A stretch of DNA of 54,344 bases from Pseudomonas entomophila. GTDB lineage: Bacteria > Pseudomonadota > Gammaproteobacteria > Pseudomonadales > Pseudomonadaceae. The stretch covers positions 1 through 54,344 of the forward strand of contig NZ_JAAMQJ010000035.1 of assembly GCF_013523125.1 (NCBI RefSeq), given 5' to 3'. Both the position numbers and the translations under genes were made by a program. Position 1 is the first letter of the stretch, and each line of letters opens with the position of its first letter. This document shows positions 32,406-39,407 of this stretch, piece by piece. A model generated the notes under the pieces. That model made no database searches and was not told the DNA's origin. It saw only the letters and a list, made by a program, of their open reading frames with translations.

Positions 32406-33512
32406 TCATAGGGTTTCGAGATAGGCGGCTATGAAGTGCGCCGCCGCTTCAGCATTGATGGCGTTTCCGTAGGCGCGCAGGCGTCCCACTCGGCTGGCAG
32501 CCCCATGAGCCAACGGGGATGTTCCGGGCTCAACTGGCCTCCACTTTCCATCCCTGCAGAAGAGCCAGTCAGCATCTGACCACAGGCCGTTAACCGGGCC
32601 GGGCCGCAAATTGAAGCCGTGTCTTGCAGGCGCTCCTGAATCTTCGTTCCGTCTTGGCGATACCAGCTCAGCGAGTCCTGCGGCCTGGGCTGGCGATCGT
32701 TGCATGTGTTCGGTGTCGGCCATCCGCTCAGCACCGCCGCATGGTTCAACGTTATGTTCGGCGTGGTGAAGCTTTGCGATGGTTTTCTGTTCGAATCGCA
32801 GGCCGTTGGGCTCGGCCAACCCGACAGCAGCGCTGAGCCGCCGAGCGTCTGCAATCCTCGACGTGTCTCGACCTGGTCCTTTGCGTTGGCCGTGGGAGTC
32901 GGCCATCCCACCAGGCAGGCCGCTGCCGCCAGGTCCGGACCATGGTTGCGCATCGCCTCCATGAGGCCGCCCTCGAAGGTGCGCACCCCTTTTTCTGCCA
33001 GTGCTGCCGTGGGCGTGGGCCACCCAGTACGTGCGATCTCGGATGTGCGGAGCACCGACGCCCGCAGACGGGAACGCGACAGCCCCGAAGGCATAAGCCA
33101 TGGCTTCCACGTCAGCCTGTACAAGGTCGAGCCAAGGGTCTGCGTCCTTGCTTGCAACCTGCTCTCCAAAGACGACTGCAGGCTGGCGCTCGCTGATGAG
33201 CCAATGGAAGTGCGGCCACAGGTGCCGCTGGTCATCAAACCCAGCGCCCGCGCCTGCCGCGCTGAAAGGTTGGCACGGACAGGAACCGGTCCAAACAGGT
33301 CGGTCATCTGGCCAGCCGGCGCGGCGAAGGGCGTAGGACCAAACGCCGACGCCGGCGAAGAAGTGGCATTGGGTGTAGGGCTTGAGGTCATCGGGGTGTA
33401 CGTCCTCGATCGAGCGTTCGTCAACGTCGCCTGGCGCGATGTGTCCTGCGGCAATGAGGTTGCGGAGCCACTGCGCGGCGTATGGGTCGATCTCGTTGTA
33501 GTAGGTAGGCAT
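32406..33512 (-). CDS. DNA (cytosine-5) methyltransferase
   Basis: The 368-residue C5 methyltransferase has motif I in QCHFFAGVGVWSYAL and motif IV with the catalytic cysteine in GSCPCQPFS. Motif VI is VFGEQV, a variant of ENV with glutamine, and motif VIII is HIRDRTYWV. The C-terminal motif X (YGNAINAEAAAHFI) is present. Its target-recognition region is short and poor in obvious structure. It probably methylates phage or host DNA and may protect phage DNA from restriction. It is 4 bases downstream of the PAPS-reductase-like gene, so the two are co-translated. Confidence 0.82.
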   Translation of the reverse strand: MPTYYNEIDPYAAQWLRNLIAAGHIAPGDVDERSIEDVHPDDLKPYTQCHFFAGVGVWSYALRRAGWPDDRPVWTGSCPCQPFSAAGAGAGFDDQRHLWPHFHWLISERQPAVVFGEQVASKDADPWLDLVQADVEAMAYAFGAVAFPSAGVGAPHIRDRTYWVAHAHGSTGRKRGAHLRGRPHGGDAQPWSGPGGSGLPGGMADSHGQRKGPGRDTSRIADARRLSAAVGLAEPNGLRFEQKTIAKLHHAEHNVEPCGGAERMADTEHMQRSPAQAAGLAELVSPRRNEDSGAPARHGFNLRPGPVNGLWSDADWLFCRDGKWRPVEPGTSPLAHGAASRVGRLRAYGNAINAEAAAHFIAAYLETL

Positions 33513-33516
33513 GGCT

Positions 33517-34467
33517 CTACTCGCAGAGGCCGTAGGCTGAGGAGCAGCGGTGCTGGCTATCGGCGCGGACGATCAGGTTGACCATGTCGAACTGGCGGCC
33601 GCCGCGGGATGTGTTGGCCCACTCGACCATGCGGTCGATACCGTGAGTGGCGGCTGTAATGTCGTCGCCTGCCTGCACGGTCGGGTCGTTGGTCGAGGTG
33701 AAGAAGGTCGCGGATCCACGCTTGCTGGCGATGCTGACCAGGCGCTCCCACTCGCGGACCCGGGCGACCTCTTCCGGCCACCTGGAGGCGATCTCGCGCA
33801 GTTCGTCCTTCGCGCAATTGACGCAGGGCATGCAGCCGACTCGGTTGCAGCCTTGGAGGTACAGCGGGTTCGGCTTGATGCCCGCGGCGCGGTGGGCTTC
33901 GAAGACAGCAGCAACCGGCCACTTGAGGATCGGACGGTAGTTGAACAGGCCGCCGCCAACCTCATCGCATTCCGGCAGGTACCGGCGGCTCAGCGATTCA
34001 TCGGCCCGGACGCCTTGCCAGGACAGCAGCATGCTGTCGCCGTCCATCAGCGGCATGAATACCTGCTCGATGATGGGGTTGCGCTTCAGCTCGTCGGTAC
34101 AGAAGCGCGCCTTGGTGCTGGGGAACCGGCCTTTCCAGAGGCACATGTCCAAGAAGGGGTTGCCTGTGGGATGCAGCACCTCCAGCGCGCCGACCACGAC
34201 GGCTTCCGCCACTCCTTTCTCCCGCCACTTCGTTTCGATGAACTTGCGCTTGCCAGCGATCTGCCTGGCGAAGTCCGCCTTGACCCAGCGAATCGGCACG
34301 CCTGTGGCTTCGGCCAGGTAGTGCACGTAGTCATAGGTGGCCGGGTGTTCGTGCCCGGTATCGGCGAAGACGGCGCTGAGGTTCGGCACCTCCAGCTCGC
34401 GGGCCACCAGCAGCGTGGCTGTGCTGTCCTTTCCGCCGCTCATGCTGACGATGTTGTGTTCGGCCAT
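33517..34467 (-). CDS. PAPS reductase/ATP-pyrophosphatase-like enzyme
   Basis: The 316-residue protein has the ATP-pyrophosphatase P-loop SMSGGKDSTATLL (about 8-20) and the PAPS-reductase fold that follows. A cluster of four cysteines (CNRVGCMPCVNC, about 208-219) probably binds a metal or an iron-sulfur cluster. Similar proteins include phage PAPS-reductase-like proteins and DndC, which acts in DNA phosphorothioation. Being next to a C5 methyltransferase, it may take part in nucleotide or DNA modification, but the substrate is unknown. Confidence 0.78.
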   Translation of the reverse strand: MAEHNIVSMSGGKDSTATLLVARELEVPNLSAVFADTGHEHPATYDYVHYLAEATGVPIRWVKADFARQIAGKRKFIETKWREKGVAEAVVVGALEVLHPTGNPFLDMCLWKGRFPSTKARFCTDELKRNPIIEQVFMPLMDGDSMLLSWQGVRADESLSRRYLPECDEVGGGLFNYRPILKWPVAAVFEAHRAAGIKPNPLYLQGCNRVGCMPCVNCAKDELREIASRWPEEVARVREWERLVSIASKRGSATFFTSTNDPTVQAGDDITAATHGIDRMVEWANTSRGGRQFDMVNLIVRADSQHRCSSAYGLCE

Positions 34468-34550
34468 GGTGGCTCCATGCGTGCAGGCGCCGCCCTCGCC
34501 GGGCAGACGTTATCGTTGAATAGGGGAAGGCGCTGGAGGGCAGCGCGGGT

Positions 34551-35114
34551 TCAGCCGTTGCCGAGCAGCAACAGGCCGGTGTCGTCTGGATCTTCGTCAG
34601 AGGGCAGTGCAGGGGCGCGCAACGCCCGCCTGGCGCAGAACATTTCAAGCTTGCGCGCCACAGAACTGCTGATCTCGTATGTGTGGCGCGGGGGTAGTTT
34701 CAGCAGAGCGAAGGCCTGGAATGAACCCAGAGCATGGGTTTTCTCGATCAGCATCCTGACCGTAAGGCTGCGGTCAGCCGGGCCAAGCCATTCGCCCATT
34801 TCGTCAAGCTCGCTGAGCGTCCCAGGCCTGGCGCGCATGCGTACCTCTCTGCGGCTGGACTTGGCCAGCCCTGCATCCTCGATCTGCAACTGGGCACCGC
34901 CCATGAACCAGTGAAATCGGTCACGCCCCAGGCGCCTGGCGTTGTAGATCAGCAGCGTCAAAGCCTCGCCGCTCTCTTCAATGCTGGCCCAGCTCATCAG
35001 CTCCTTGAGCTGCTCGACGTTGCGCAGGTGCAGCTTTAGGCGAAGGTCGTACTCCATGAGCCGAGCTGACTTTGCCTTGCGCCGTTCCTCCCGGTCTTGG
35101 GCTGACATCGCCAT
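34551..35114 (-). CDS. Phage hypothetical protein
   Basis: A 187-residue, basic protein starting MAMSAQDREERRKAKSARLMEYD, with a helical charged N-terminus, a middle ALTLLIYNARRLGRDRF region and a C-terminal HTYEISSSVARKLEMF segment that could be a ribbon-helix-helix or helix-turn-helix. The family is not recognised and the DNA-binding role is a guess. Confidence 0.55.
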   Translation of the reverse strand: MAMSAQDREERRKAKSARLMEYDLRLKLHLRNVEQLKELMSWASIEESGEALTLLIYNARRLGRDRFHWFMGGAQLQIEDAGLAKSSRREVRMRARPGTLSELDEMGEWLGPADRSLTVRMLIEKTHALGSFQAFALLKLPPRHTYEISSSVARKLEMFCARRALRAPALPSDEDPDDTGLLLLGNG

Positions 35115-35155
35115 ACGGCGCCTCCTTCAAGCCGCTGGGCGGCAAGGTGAATTGG

Positions 35156-35365
35156 TCACGCCGCCTGTGCAATTGCAGGGCGCGGTGTATCTTCCTGTTC
35201 AAGCAGGATCTCCATGTCTTTGTCGTTCCAGCCAGCGAGCCACCAGCCGCAATCGACAGTGAGGTGGCCGTAGGGCTGGGAGAGGCGGCACCGGCCCGCT
35301 TGGCGGTCAGCGCGGCCCTGGTAGTAGGCGGTGGGGTGTTCGAGGCGTGGGGCTCGCTTCTTCAT
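35156..35365 (-). CDS. Ribosome modulation factor-like small protein
   Basis: The 69-residue protein resembles RMF: AYYQGRADRQAGRC corresponds to the Y-x-x-G-x-x-x-x-x-x-G segment and WWLAGWNDKDME to the WLGGW segment that caps RMF. RMF pairs ribosomes into inactive dimers, and the related CrpP family exists on mobile elements. A phage version could act on host translation. Similarity is by motif only. Confidence 0.6.
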   Translation of the reverse strand: MKKRAPRLEHPTAYYQGRADRQAGRCRLSQPYGHLTVDCGWWLAGWNDKDMEILLEQEDTPRPAIAQAA

Positions 35366-35367
35366 GG

Positions 35368-35880
35368 CTATGCACCTGAGAGGTGATGGAGCGGCTTGAA
35401 GGGGATGTCATCGTCGAAGTTCGGGCTGTCCGGGCCGTCCATACCCTGCTGGTGCTGCTGACGCTGATGCTGCTGGGGTCGTTGTTGCTGACGCGCCTGC
35501 TGTTGACGACCCTGCTGCTGACCGCTGCCCTGGTCGTCCTGGCGACCACCGAGCAGCTGCATCCGGCCCTGCATGTCTACGATGATCTCGGTGGTGTAGC
35601 GCTTGATCCCATCCTTCTCCCACTCGCGGGTCTGCAGCTTGCCCTCGACGTACACCTGAGAGCCCTTGCGCAGGTACTCGCCGGCGATCTCGGCCAGGCG
35701 CCCGAACAGCGAGACACGATGCCACTCGGTGCGCTCGACCTTCTGGCCGGACTGCTTGTCGGTCCACTGCTCGCTGGTGGCCAGGCTAAGGCTGGTGACC
35801 GCGTTGCCGTTCGGCAGGTAGCGGACGTCGGGATCCTGGCCGCAGGTGCCGACCAGGATGACTTTGTTTACGCCTCTCAT
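35368..35880 (-). CDS. ssb: Single-stranded DNA-binding protein
   Basis: A 170-residue SSB with a standard OB domain (residues 1-110: RGVNKVILVGTCGQDPDVRY, WHRVSLFGRLAEIAGEYLRKG) and a glutamine-rich linker of about 30 residues. The DDDIPF tip that contacts partner proteins is not terminal: it is followed by KPLHHLSGA. That extension may change partner binding. It shares its stop/start overlap with the RecA-fold ATPase gene, a pairing typical of phage recombination. Confidence 0.93.
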   Translation of the reverse strand: MRGVNKVILVGTCGQDPDVRYLPNGNAVTSLSLATSEQWTDKQSGQKVERTEWHRVSLFGRLAEIAGEYLRKGSQVYVEGKLQTREWEKDGIKRYTTEIIVDMQGRMQLLGGRQDDQGSGQQQGRQQQARQQQRPQQHQRQQHQQGMDGPDSPNFDDDIPFKPLHHLSGA

Positions 35881-36737
35881 GCTGCTTTCTCCGTGAGTTC
35901 TGCTTTGCGTTGGTCTTTGGCCGCATTGAGCTGCGCCAGGTGGTCTGGTGATTGCTCGAGGATTCGGTAGGCCGCCGAGTACACGCTTTGCAGTTCCTGC
36001 ATCGTCTCGGTTACCGGAATCTTGGAGAGCGCATCCTTCAATGCAGTGGTCTGCAGGTCGCCCTGGGCCTTGCCGTCGTTCAGCCAGGCCAGAAGGCGTC
36101 GGCCGGTTTCGACGCTGACCACCTCCGGCTGCTCGAAAAGACGCGTGCGGTCCTTGGTAGCCACCGCGACGTTGCCGTCGTGCACCAGGTCGAGAACGAC
36201 AGTGAACTCATAGTCCGAGCCGTCGCGCTGCTCTGATTTCATGCCCAGCTTGAGGATTTTTTTACCCTCACCCTGGACCGTCTCCGTCTTGCTGCGCATC
36301 GTGCAGATGATGTGCAGAGGGCTGGTCAGGATGGTGTCGACGAGCTTGCGATGACGGGGCGTGGTTTCATTCCAGGCCGACCAGGTGTTCCCCTTGTAGC
36401 GCTGCTTGGCAATCGTGTCGTTGATCTCCAGGCACCCACCAGATCCAATCCACTCGTGCGAGTAGCTGTCGATGATGAGCGTCGAATAACCGGCGTCCTC
36501 GGCGGCCTTGATGGCCTCGATGTAACGTTCAGGTGAGTAGGGCGGAGCCAGGCCCATCACGTCGAAGTCGGTCAGGTCGGCGTACAGCGAGGCGCTTTCG
36601 TGCTCGGTATCAATGACCGCGATGGAGCCGCCCAGGCCCATGGCGAGGAGAAGGGCGGAGTAGGTCTTGCCTGATCCAGATGGGCCGGTAAGTGCGAGCC
36701 GTAGCCTTGCCTGCTTACGTTCGGCTTTCTTGAACAT
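35877..36737 (-). CDS. RecA-fold AAA ATPase (Sak4-like phage recombination ATPase)
   Basis: The 286-residue protein has Walker A ALTGPSGSGKTYS (about 14-26) and a Walker B-like TLIIDSYSH (about 85). Its fold looks like the RecA-core ATPases sometimes annotated as AAA_24 or Sak4, which work with phage SSBs in single-strand annealing. It stands immediately upstream of ssb, and the two genes overlap by 4 bases. Exact class is inferred from motif order and neighbour. Confidence 0.75.
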   Translation of the reverse strand: MFKKAERKQARLRLALTGPSGSGKTYSALLLAMGLGGSIAVIDTEHESASLYADLTDFDVMGLAPPYSPERYIEAIKAAEDAGYSTLIIDSYSHEWIGSGGCLEINDTIAKQRYKGNTWSAWNETTPRHRKLVDTILTSPLHIICTMRSKTETVQGEGKKILKLGMKSEQRDGSDYEFTVVLDLVHDGNVAVATKDRTRLFEQPEVVSVETGRRLLAWLNDGKAQGDLQTTALKDALSKIPVTETMQELQSVYSAAYRILEQSPDHLAQLNAAKDQRKAELTEKAA

Positions 36738-36746
36738 GGGGTTTCC

Positions 36747-36893
36747 TCAGTTCGGTTGGTTGTCCCACTGCCGCTCGATGCGCGCGGCTTCGTCTTCGTA
36801 CTCTTTGCGCTGCTCGCCCGAAAAACGCTCAGGCGAGAAGGCGCCTGCCGCTATCCAGTCGAGCTGGGCGGCCATGCGTGGCGTGGTGTTCAT
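36747..36893 (-). CDS. Small phage ORF (48 residues)
   Basis: It starts MNTTPRMAAQLDWIAAGAFS and ends ERQWDNQPN. It is tightly packed between its neighbours (9 bases before the ATPase gene) and its composition is protein-like. The function is unknown. Confidence 0.5.
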   Translation of the reverse strand: MNTTPRMAAQLDWIAAGAFSPERFSGEQRKEYEDEAARIERQWDNQPN

Positions 36894-36901
36894 GGGTTAC
36901 C

Positions 36902-37075
36902 TCAGGGGGCGGGACGGACGGCGATGTGGCCTGCCTTGAGGGCGGCAGCAACCTCAGGCTGCAGCTTCTGCACTGGCAGTTCGCGCGGAAGCGGCAGGCT
37001 TATGCCGATGATGGCCAGGCTGCGTTCGATCTGCTCGATTTGGCGCTCGAGCGTGGCGACGTCCGGACCGATCAT
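36902..37075 (-). CDS. Small phage ORF (57 residues)
   Basis: It starts MIGPDVATLERQIEQIERSL, a short coiled coil, and ends GHIAVRPAP. The upstream gene's stop overlaps its start (ATGA), which supports translation. The function is unknown. Confidence 0.55.
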   Translation of the reverse strand: MIGPDVATLERQIEQIERSLAIIGISLPLPRELPVQKLQPEVAAALKAGHIAVRPAP

Positions 37076-37311
37076 GCGACCACCCTCAGGCTGTGGAAGT
37101 GGGCCTCGGTGATGCGGTTGATCTCCTCCGCGAAGGCCTGCTTCTCGTCGAGGCTGACCAGGCGCAGTACGGTCGCGAGATTCAGGACCGACAAGACGGC
37201 AGATGCCGCGTTACGCTGGCCAACGTTCTGCGCGAAGATCTGCAATTCAGTGGTGATCCAGGTGATAGCGGTCTGGTGGTCGAGCTCTTGCTGGGTCGGT
37301 AGCTGGTTCAT
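37072..37311 (-). CDS. Phage hypothetical protein (79 residues)
   Basis: A mostly helical protein starting MNQLPTQQELDHQTAITWITTELQIFAQNVGQ. It overlaps genes on both sides by 4 bases. No family is recognised. Confidence 0.6.
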   Translation of the reverse strand: MNQLPTQQELDHQTAITWITTELQIFAQNVGQRNAASAVLSVLNLATVLRLVSLDEKQAFAEEINRITEAHFHSLRVVA

Positions 37312-37715
37312 TGTTGCCTCCGGGCGGCGATCAAACCGAACATGATTTCCATCTTGTCCATGGCCGCGGCGATCTTCTTGCGGCTCCTGATGGCTTGCTG
37401 CTCGCGCTGTATGCGCATGGCTTCAGTGCGCTGCTCAATCAGCGCTTGGATTTCCTTCTCGCTCAGGCGAGGTAGGGATGGGGTTTCGCTCTGGCGGGCG
37501 CGCCGATCGGTGTCGCGCGCTTGAGGGCTGTCTGCATAAAGCTCGCTCTCTCGCTGCATGGTCGCCTCCAGGGCGTTGATCCGGCCGCATTGGTCAGGCG
37601 TCAGGGCGGGTGACCAAACCCCCGCGCAGCCGAGAGCGCGGGCCTGGCGCCTGCCAATGCGGTCGTATGTGAAGGGAAGGGGTGCGGGGTGTATCGGTGG
37701 AGCAACTGGCTTCAT
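37308..37715 (-). CDS. Phage hypothetical protein, start within an inverted repeat
   Basis: The 135-residue product (from ATG 37715, MKPVAPPIHPAPLPFTYDRIGRR) has a proline-rich start and a long charged C-terminal helix (LSEKEIQALIEQRTEAMRIQREQQAIRSRKKIAAAMDK). A GTG at 37775 would add 20 residues, and that extension crosses the loop of repeat A. Either way the start sits in the inverted repeat, so RNA structure may control its translation. The function is unknown. Confidence 0.5.
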   Translation of the reverse strand: MKPVAPPIHPAPLPFTYDRIGRRQARALGCAGVWSPALTPDQCGRINALEATMQRESELYADSPQARDTDRRARQSETPSLPRLSEKEIQALIEQRTEAMRIQREQQAIRSRKKIAAAMDKMEIMFGLIAARRQQ

Positions 37716-37803
37716 GGCTCGACCAGCTTCGCCCGGGGCATGAGAGGCTGGGTGGTCCTTCACCAATTGATCCACCGATGCACCCCGCTAAAGGAGCATC
37801 GGG
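37686..37803. repeat. Inverted-repeat element, copy A
   Basis: 24-base arms at 37686-37709 (GGGGTGTATCGGTGG...) and 37763-37786 (...CCACCGATGCACCCC) match at 21 of 24 positions. CCGATGC (37775-37781) can pair instead with GCATCGG at 37796-37802, which gives two exclusive foldings. Copy B at 37972 repeats the same design. Confidence 0.7.
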
Positions 37804-37971
37804 CCTGCTTTTGGCTCACTGCAGGCAGGTGGTTGAAGGCCGCTGGCAAGACAGCGGATGCCACGCTCGAAGCTACCAACATCGAGCGCTTCCCGTTGCT
37901 GATACCCGCCGGGATTAGGGTAGAGGGGTAGACTGCTCGGGCGAGCAGCCTCACTGATCAGCTCAGTGTTT
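37804..37971. other. Spacer between the two inverted-repeat elements
   Basis: No convincing gene is seen. A plus-strand frame is open across this spacer, but it runs against the operon. The region is likely leader or untranslated sequence of the leftward transcript. Confidence 0.35.
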
Positions 37972-38146
37972 CGGGGTGTATCGGTGATGCGATCTGGCAG
38001 GTAGCGAACTCACTGCTTGCGCTGACTCACCCGAGGTCAGCATCGCGCTTTTCAGGTGCGGGTCACCCGTCCGACGGTATAGCCCACGCTACAGGGCATT
38101 CAGATCACATCCCGATGCACCCTGCGATGGGGAGCAGAGCATCGGG
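37972..38146. repeat. Inverted-repeat element, copy B
   Basis: Arms at 37972-37996 (CGGGGTGTATCGGTGATGCGATCTG with mismatches) and 38101-38124 (CAGATCACATCCCGATGCACCCTG) pair over most of 24 bases. CCCGATGC (38111-38118) can alternatively pair with GCATCGGG (38139-38146). Confidence 0.7.
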
Positions 38147-38169
38147 CCGTCTTTCCGGCTGCCAGGGAA

Positions 38170-38382
38170 TCAGCTCTTTCCCAAGAACGCCTTGGTGACG
38201 ACCTTGGGAAATTTCTTGGTTCGAATCTCATTCGCCTGCTTGTCGGTAAGCAGGCCAGCCAGATACAGCGTGGTGATGGACGTGTTGATGTGGTCGAGGC
38301 GCTTGGCATCGTCGGCGTTCATTTCCGGGAACTGCTCGGCGAACGGTCGCGCCGCCCAGCCTTGTTCGAATGTTCGAGACAT
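38170..38382 (-). CDS. Small phage hypothetical protein
   Basis: A 70-residue protein starting MSRTFEQGWAARPFAEQFPEMNADDAKRLDHINTS and ending in a lysine-rich tail (KKFPKVVTKAFLGKS). Early in the leftward operon, so possibly expressed just after induction. No family is recognised. Confidence 0.6.
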   Translation of the reverse strand: MSRTFEQGWAARPFAEQFPEMNADDAKRLDHINTSITTLYLAGLLTDKQANEIRTKKFPKVVTKAFLGKS

Positions 38383-38406
38383 CGTCTTGCCCTCCTGGGC
38401 GGTTGA

Positions 38407-38565
38407 TTATCTGGTCAGCCACCGAAGGCCTTCGCGCATAGCGGATTGCAGATGGTTTTGCAGGGCCGCCTGAAGCAGCTCGCTACCATCGGCCTTGCTG
38501 ATGGCGTCGCAGATCTCGCGGCCCGCCTTGGTGTCTGGCTTGAACTTCACTTTCACTGTTCGCAT
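38407..38565 (-). CDS. First gene of the leftward operon (52 residues)
   Basis: It starts MRTVKVKFKPDTKAGREICD and ends SAMREGLRWLTR. It is the first gene after the 320-base leader, following GGAGATAGCT. It may be the phage protein that works with the boxA-type site, because small basic first genes of such operons can be antiterminators; that is a guess from position alone. Confidence 0.55.
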   Translation of the reverse strand: MRTVKVKFKPDTKAGREICDAISKADGSELLQAALQNHLQSAMREGLRWLTR

Positions 38566-38890
38566 AGCTATCTCCAGTGGATTCCCAAAGCACCCGGTCG
38601 CCCAGGTGCTTCAGTGAATCGTTCTGTCCCATTACCGCCGGGATGGCGGGGCGCATTGCGTACCGGGTCGTTCGTGCCTACTGGGCGTAACGGTTCGAGC
38701 CTGTCGCTCTCGATCAGCCGTACAGGGTTCTCCCTGTCGTGGGCAGCCTTTCGGGGCTGTCTGATCGCCGGTCGCCGGTAGAGGCAATGCGGTCTGTTGG
38801 TTGTTGCGCTGGTTGTTAAAGAGCGGGCGGGCCGCTTCAGGCCCTCTCTCAGCGCGGGTCCCTCATGGGGGACTGCATTGCGATGGAGCA
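38566..38890 (-). other. Leftward operon leader with hairpins
   Basis: This 325-base untranslated leader holds the boxA-like site at 38813-38825 and several stems, including AAGCACC/GGTGCTT (38588-38611) and CAGCCCC/GGGGCTG-type hairpins at about 38745-38760. No convincing gene is seen in it. Confidence 0.5.
38813..38825 (-). promoter_or_regulatory. boxA-like antitermination element
   Basis: On the minus strand the sequence reads CGCTCTTTAACAA, nearly identical to the rRNA/lambda boxA consensus (TGCTCTTTAACA). It is about 60-70 bases after the expected start of the leftward transcript, the usual position for a nut-type site. Confidence 0.6.
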
Positions 38891-38919
38891 AATATCACGT
38901 ATCGTGTTTTTAATGTCAA
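38891..38919 (-). promoter_or_regulatory. Leftward early promoter (pL-like)
   Basis: On the minus strand, -35 TTGACA (38914-38919) and -10 GATATT (38891-38896) are separated by 17 bases. Operator copies lie inside and next to it (38896-38906, 38920-38930). Confidence 0.75.
38896..38906. promoter_or_regulatory. Operator O1 (CACGTATCGTG)
   Basis: A perfect palindrome within the -35/-10 spacer of the leftward promoter. Confidence 0.6.
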
Positions 38920-38930
38920 CACGAAATGTG
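38920..38930. promoter_or_regulatory. Operator O2 (CACGAAATGTG)
   Basis: A CACnnnnnGTG site directly upstream of the -35 of the leftward promoter. Confidence 0.5.
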
Positions 38931-38975
38931 ATTTATTTTGGTGGGGCGTGTTGAGAATTTTTCCTACGGGATGGG

Positions 38976-39002
38976 TTCACGTTTCACGGGTCGTGATATA
39001 AG
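38976..39002 (+). promoter_or_regulatory. Weak candidate promoter for prophage DUF1654 gene
   Basis: A possible -35 TTCACG (38976) and an extended -10 TGATATAAG (38995-39002) face right; the -35 match is poor. Operator O3 overlaps it, and a LexA box follows. Confidence 0.35.
38985..38995. promoter_or_regulatory. Operator O3 (CACGGGTCGTG)
   Basis: A perfect palindrome that overlaps the rightward promoter of the DUF1654 gene. Confidence 0.55.
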
Positions 39003-39014
39003 CTCCCCGGAACA

Positions 39015-39030
39015 CTGGATGGATATACAG
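39015..39030 (+). promoter_or_regulatory. LexA box before prophage DUF1654 gene
   Basis: CTGGATGGATATACAG agrees with CTGTATATATATACAG at 13 of 16 positions and lies 16 bases before the ATG at 39047. Confidence 0.65.
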
Positions 39031-39046
39031 CTAAAAAGGAGGTGAC

Positions 39047-39355
39047 ATGGCCAATCAAAAGAAGTCGGCGCAGGAGCGTCAGGTGATGACAGGCCTAGAT
39101 CGTTTGGGGTTGCGGGTGTCGTCGATGATCAATCACCCGATCGCGCAGCTTCAGCGCTGGGTGACAATCCACCGGCTGGACACCGATGGTGACGCGGAAT
39201 GGGAGGAGGTGATGGTCTTGCTAGCAGAGACGCCGGAGCTGGACCTTAACTTCAACGATGACGGCAGCGTGACTGTGAGGTGGGAGAAGCAGGAAGTGGA
39301 GGGGTGGCTGACGGAGACTAACCTCGAGACGGAGGAGGAGGTGGCGCCCTTCTGA
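39047..39355 (+). CDS. DUF1654 family protein (prophage copy)
   Basis: A 102-residue member of DUF1654: LDRLGLRVSSMINHPIAQLQRWVTIHRLDTDGDAEWEEVMVLLAETPELDLNFNDDGSVTVRW, then an acidic tail. It shares the helix and D-D-G-S-V-x-V-x-W pattern with the chromosomal copy at 13824. It has a strong AAAGGAGGTGAC ribosome site. The LexA box and operator O3 suggest expression upon SOS induction or loss of repressor. The molecular role is unknown. Confidence 0.8.
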   Translation: MANQKKSAQERQVMTGLDRLGLRVSSMINHPIAQLQRWVTIHRLDTDGDAEWEEVMVLLAETPELDLNFNDDGSVTVRWEKQEVEGWLTETNLETEEEVAPF

Positions 39356-39362
39356 CAGGCAT

Positions 39363-39386
39363 GAAAAGGCCCGCCGGAGCGGGCCT
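39363..39386 (-). terminator. Terminator between DUF1654 and methylase genes
   Basis: AGGCCCGC-CGGA-GCGGGCCT is a perfect 8-bp stem. On the minus strand it is followed by TTTTCAT, so it ends the adenine methylase transcript. Confidence 0.75.
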
Positions 39387-39407
39387 ACAGTGGCACATAT
39401 ACGGGCT

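Noticed and set aside
37689..37931. Plus-strand open frame (80 codons) ending in ERFPLLIPAGIRVEG across the inverted-repeat region
   Set aside because: It runs against the operon and through the repeats. It is faintly reminiscent of short phage Ash/Icd-like annotated ORFs, but I cannot support it as a gene.
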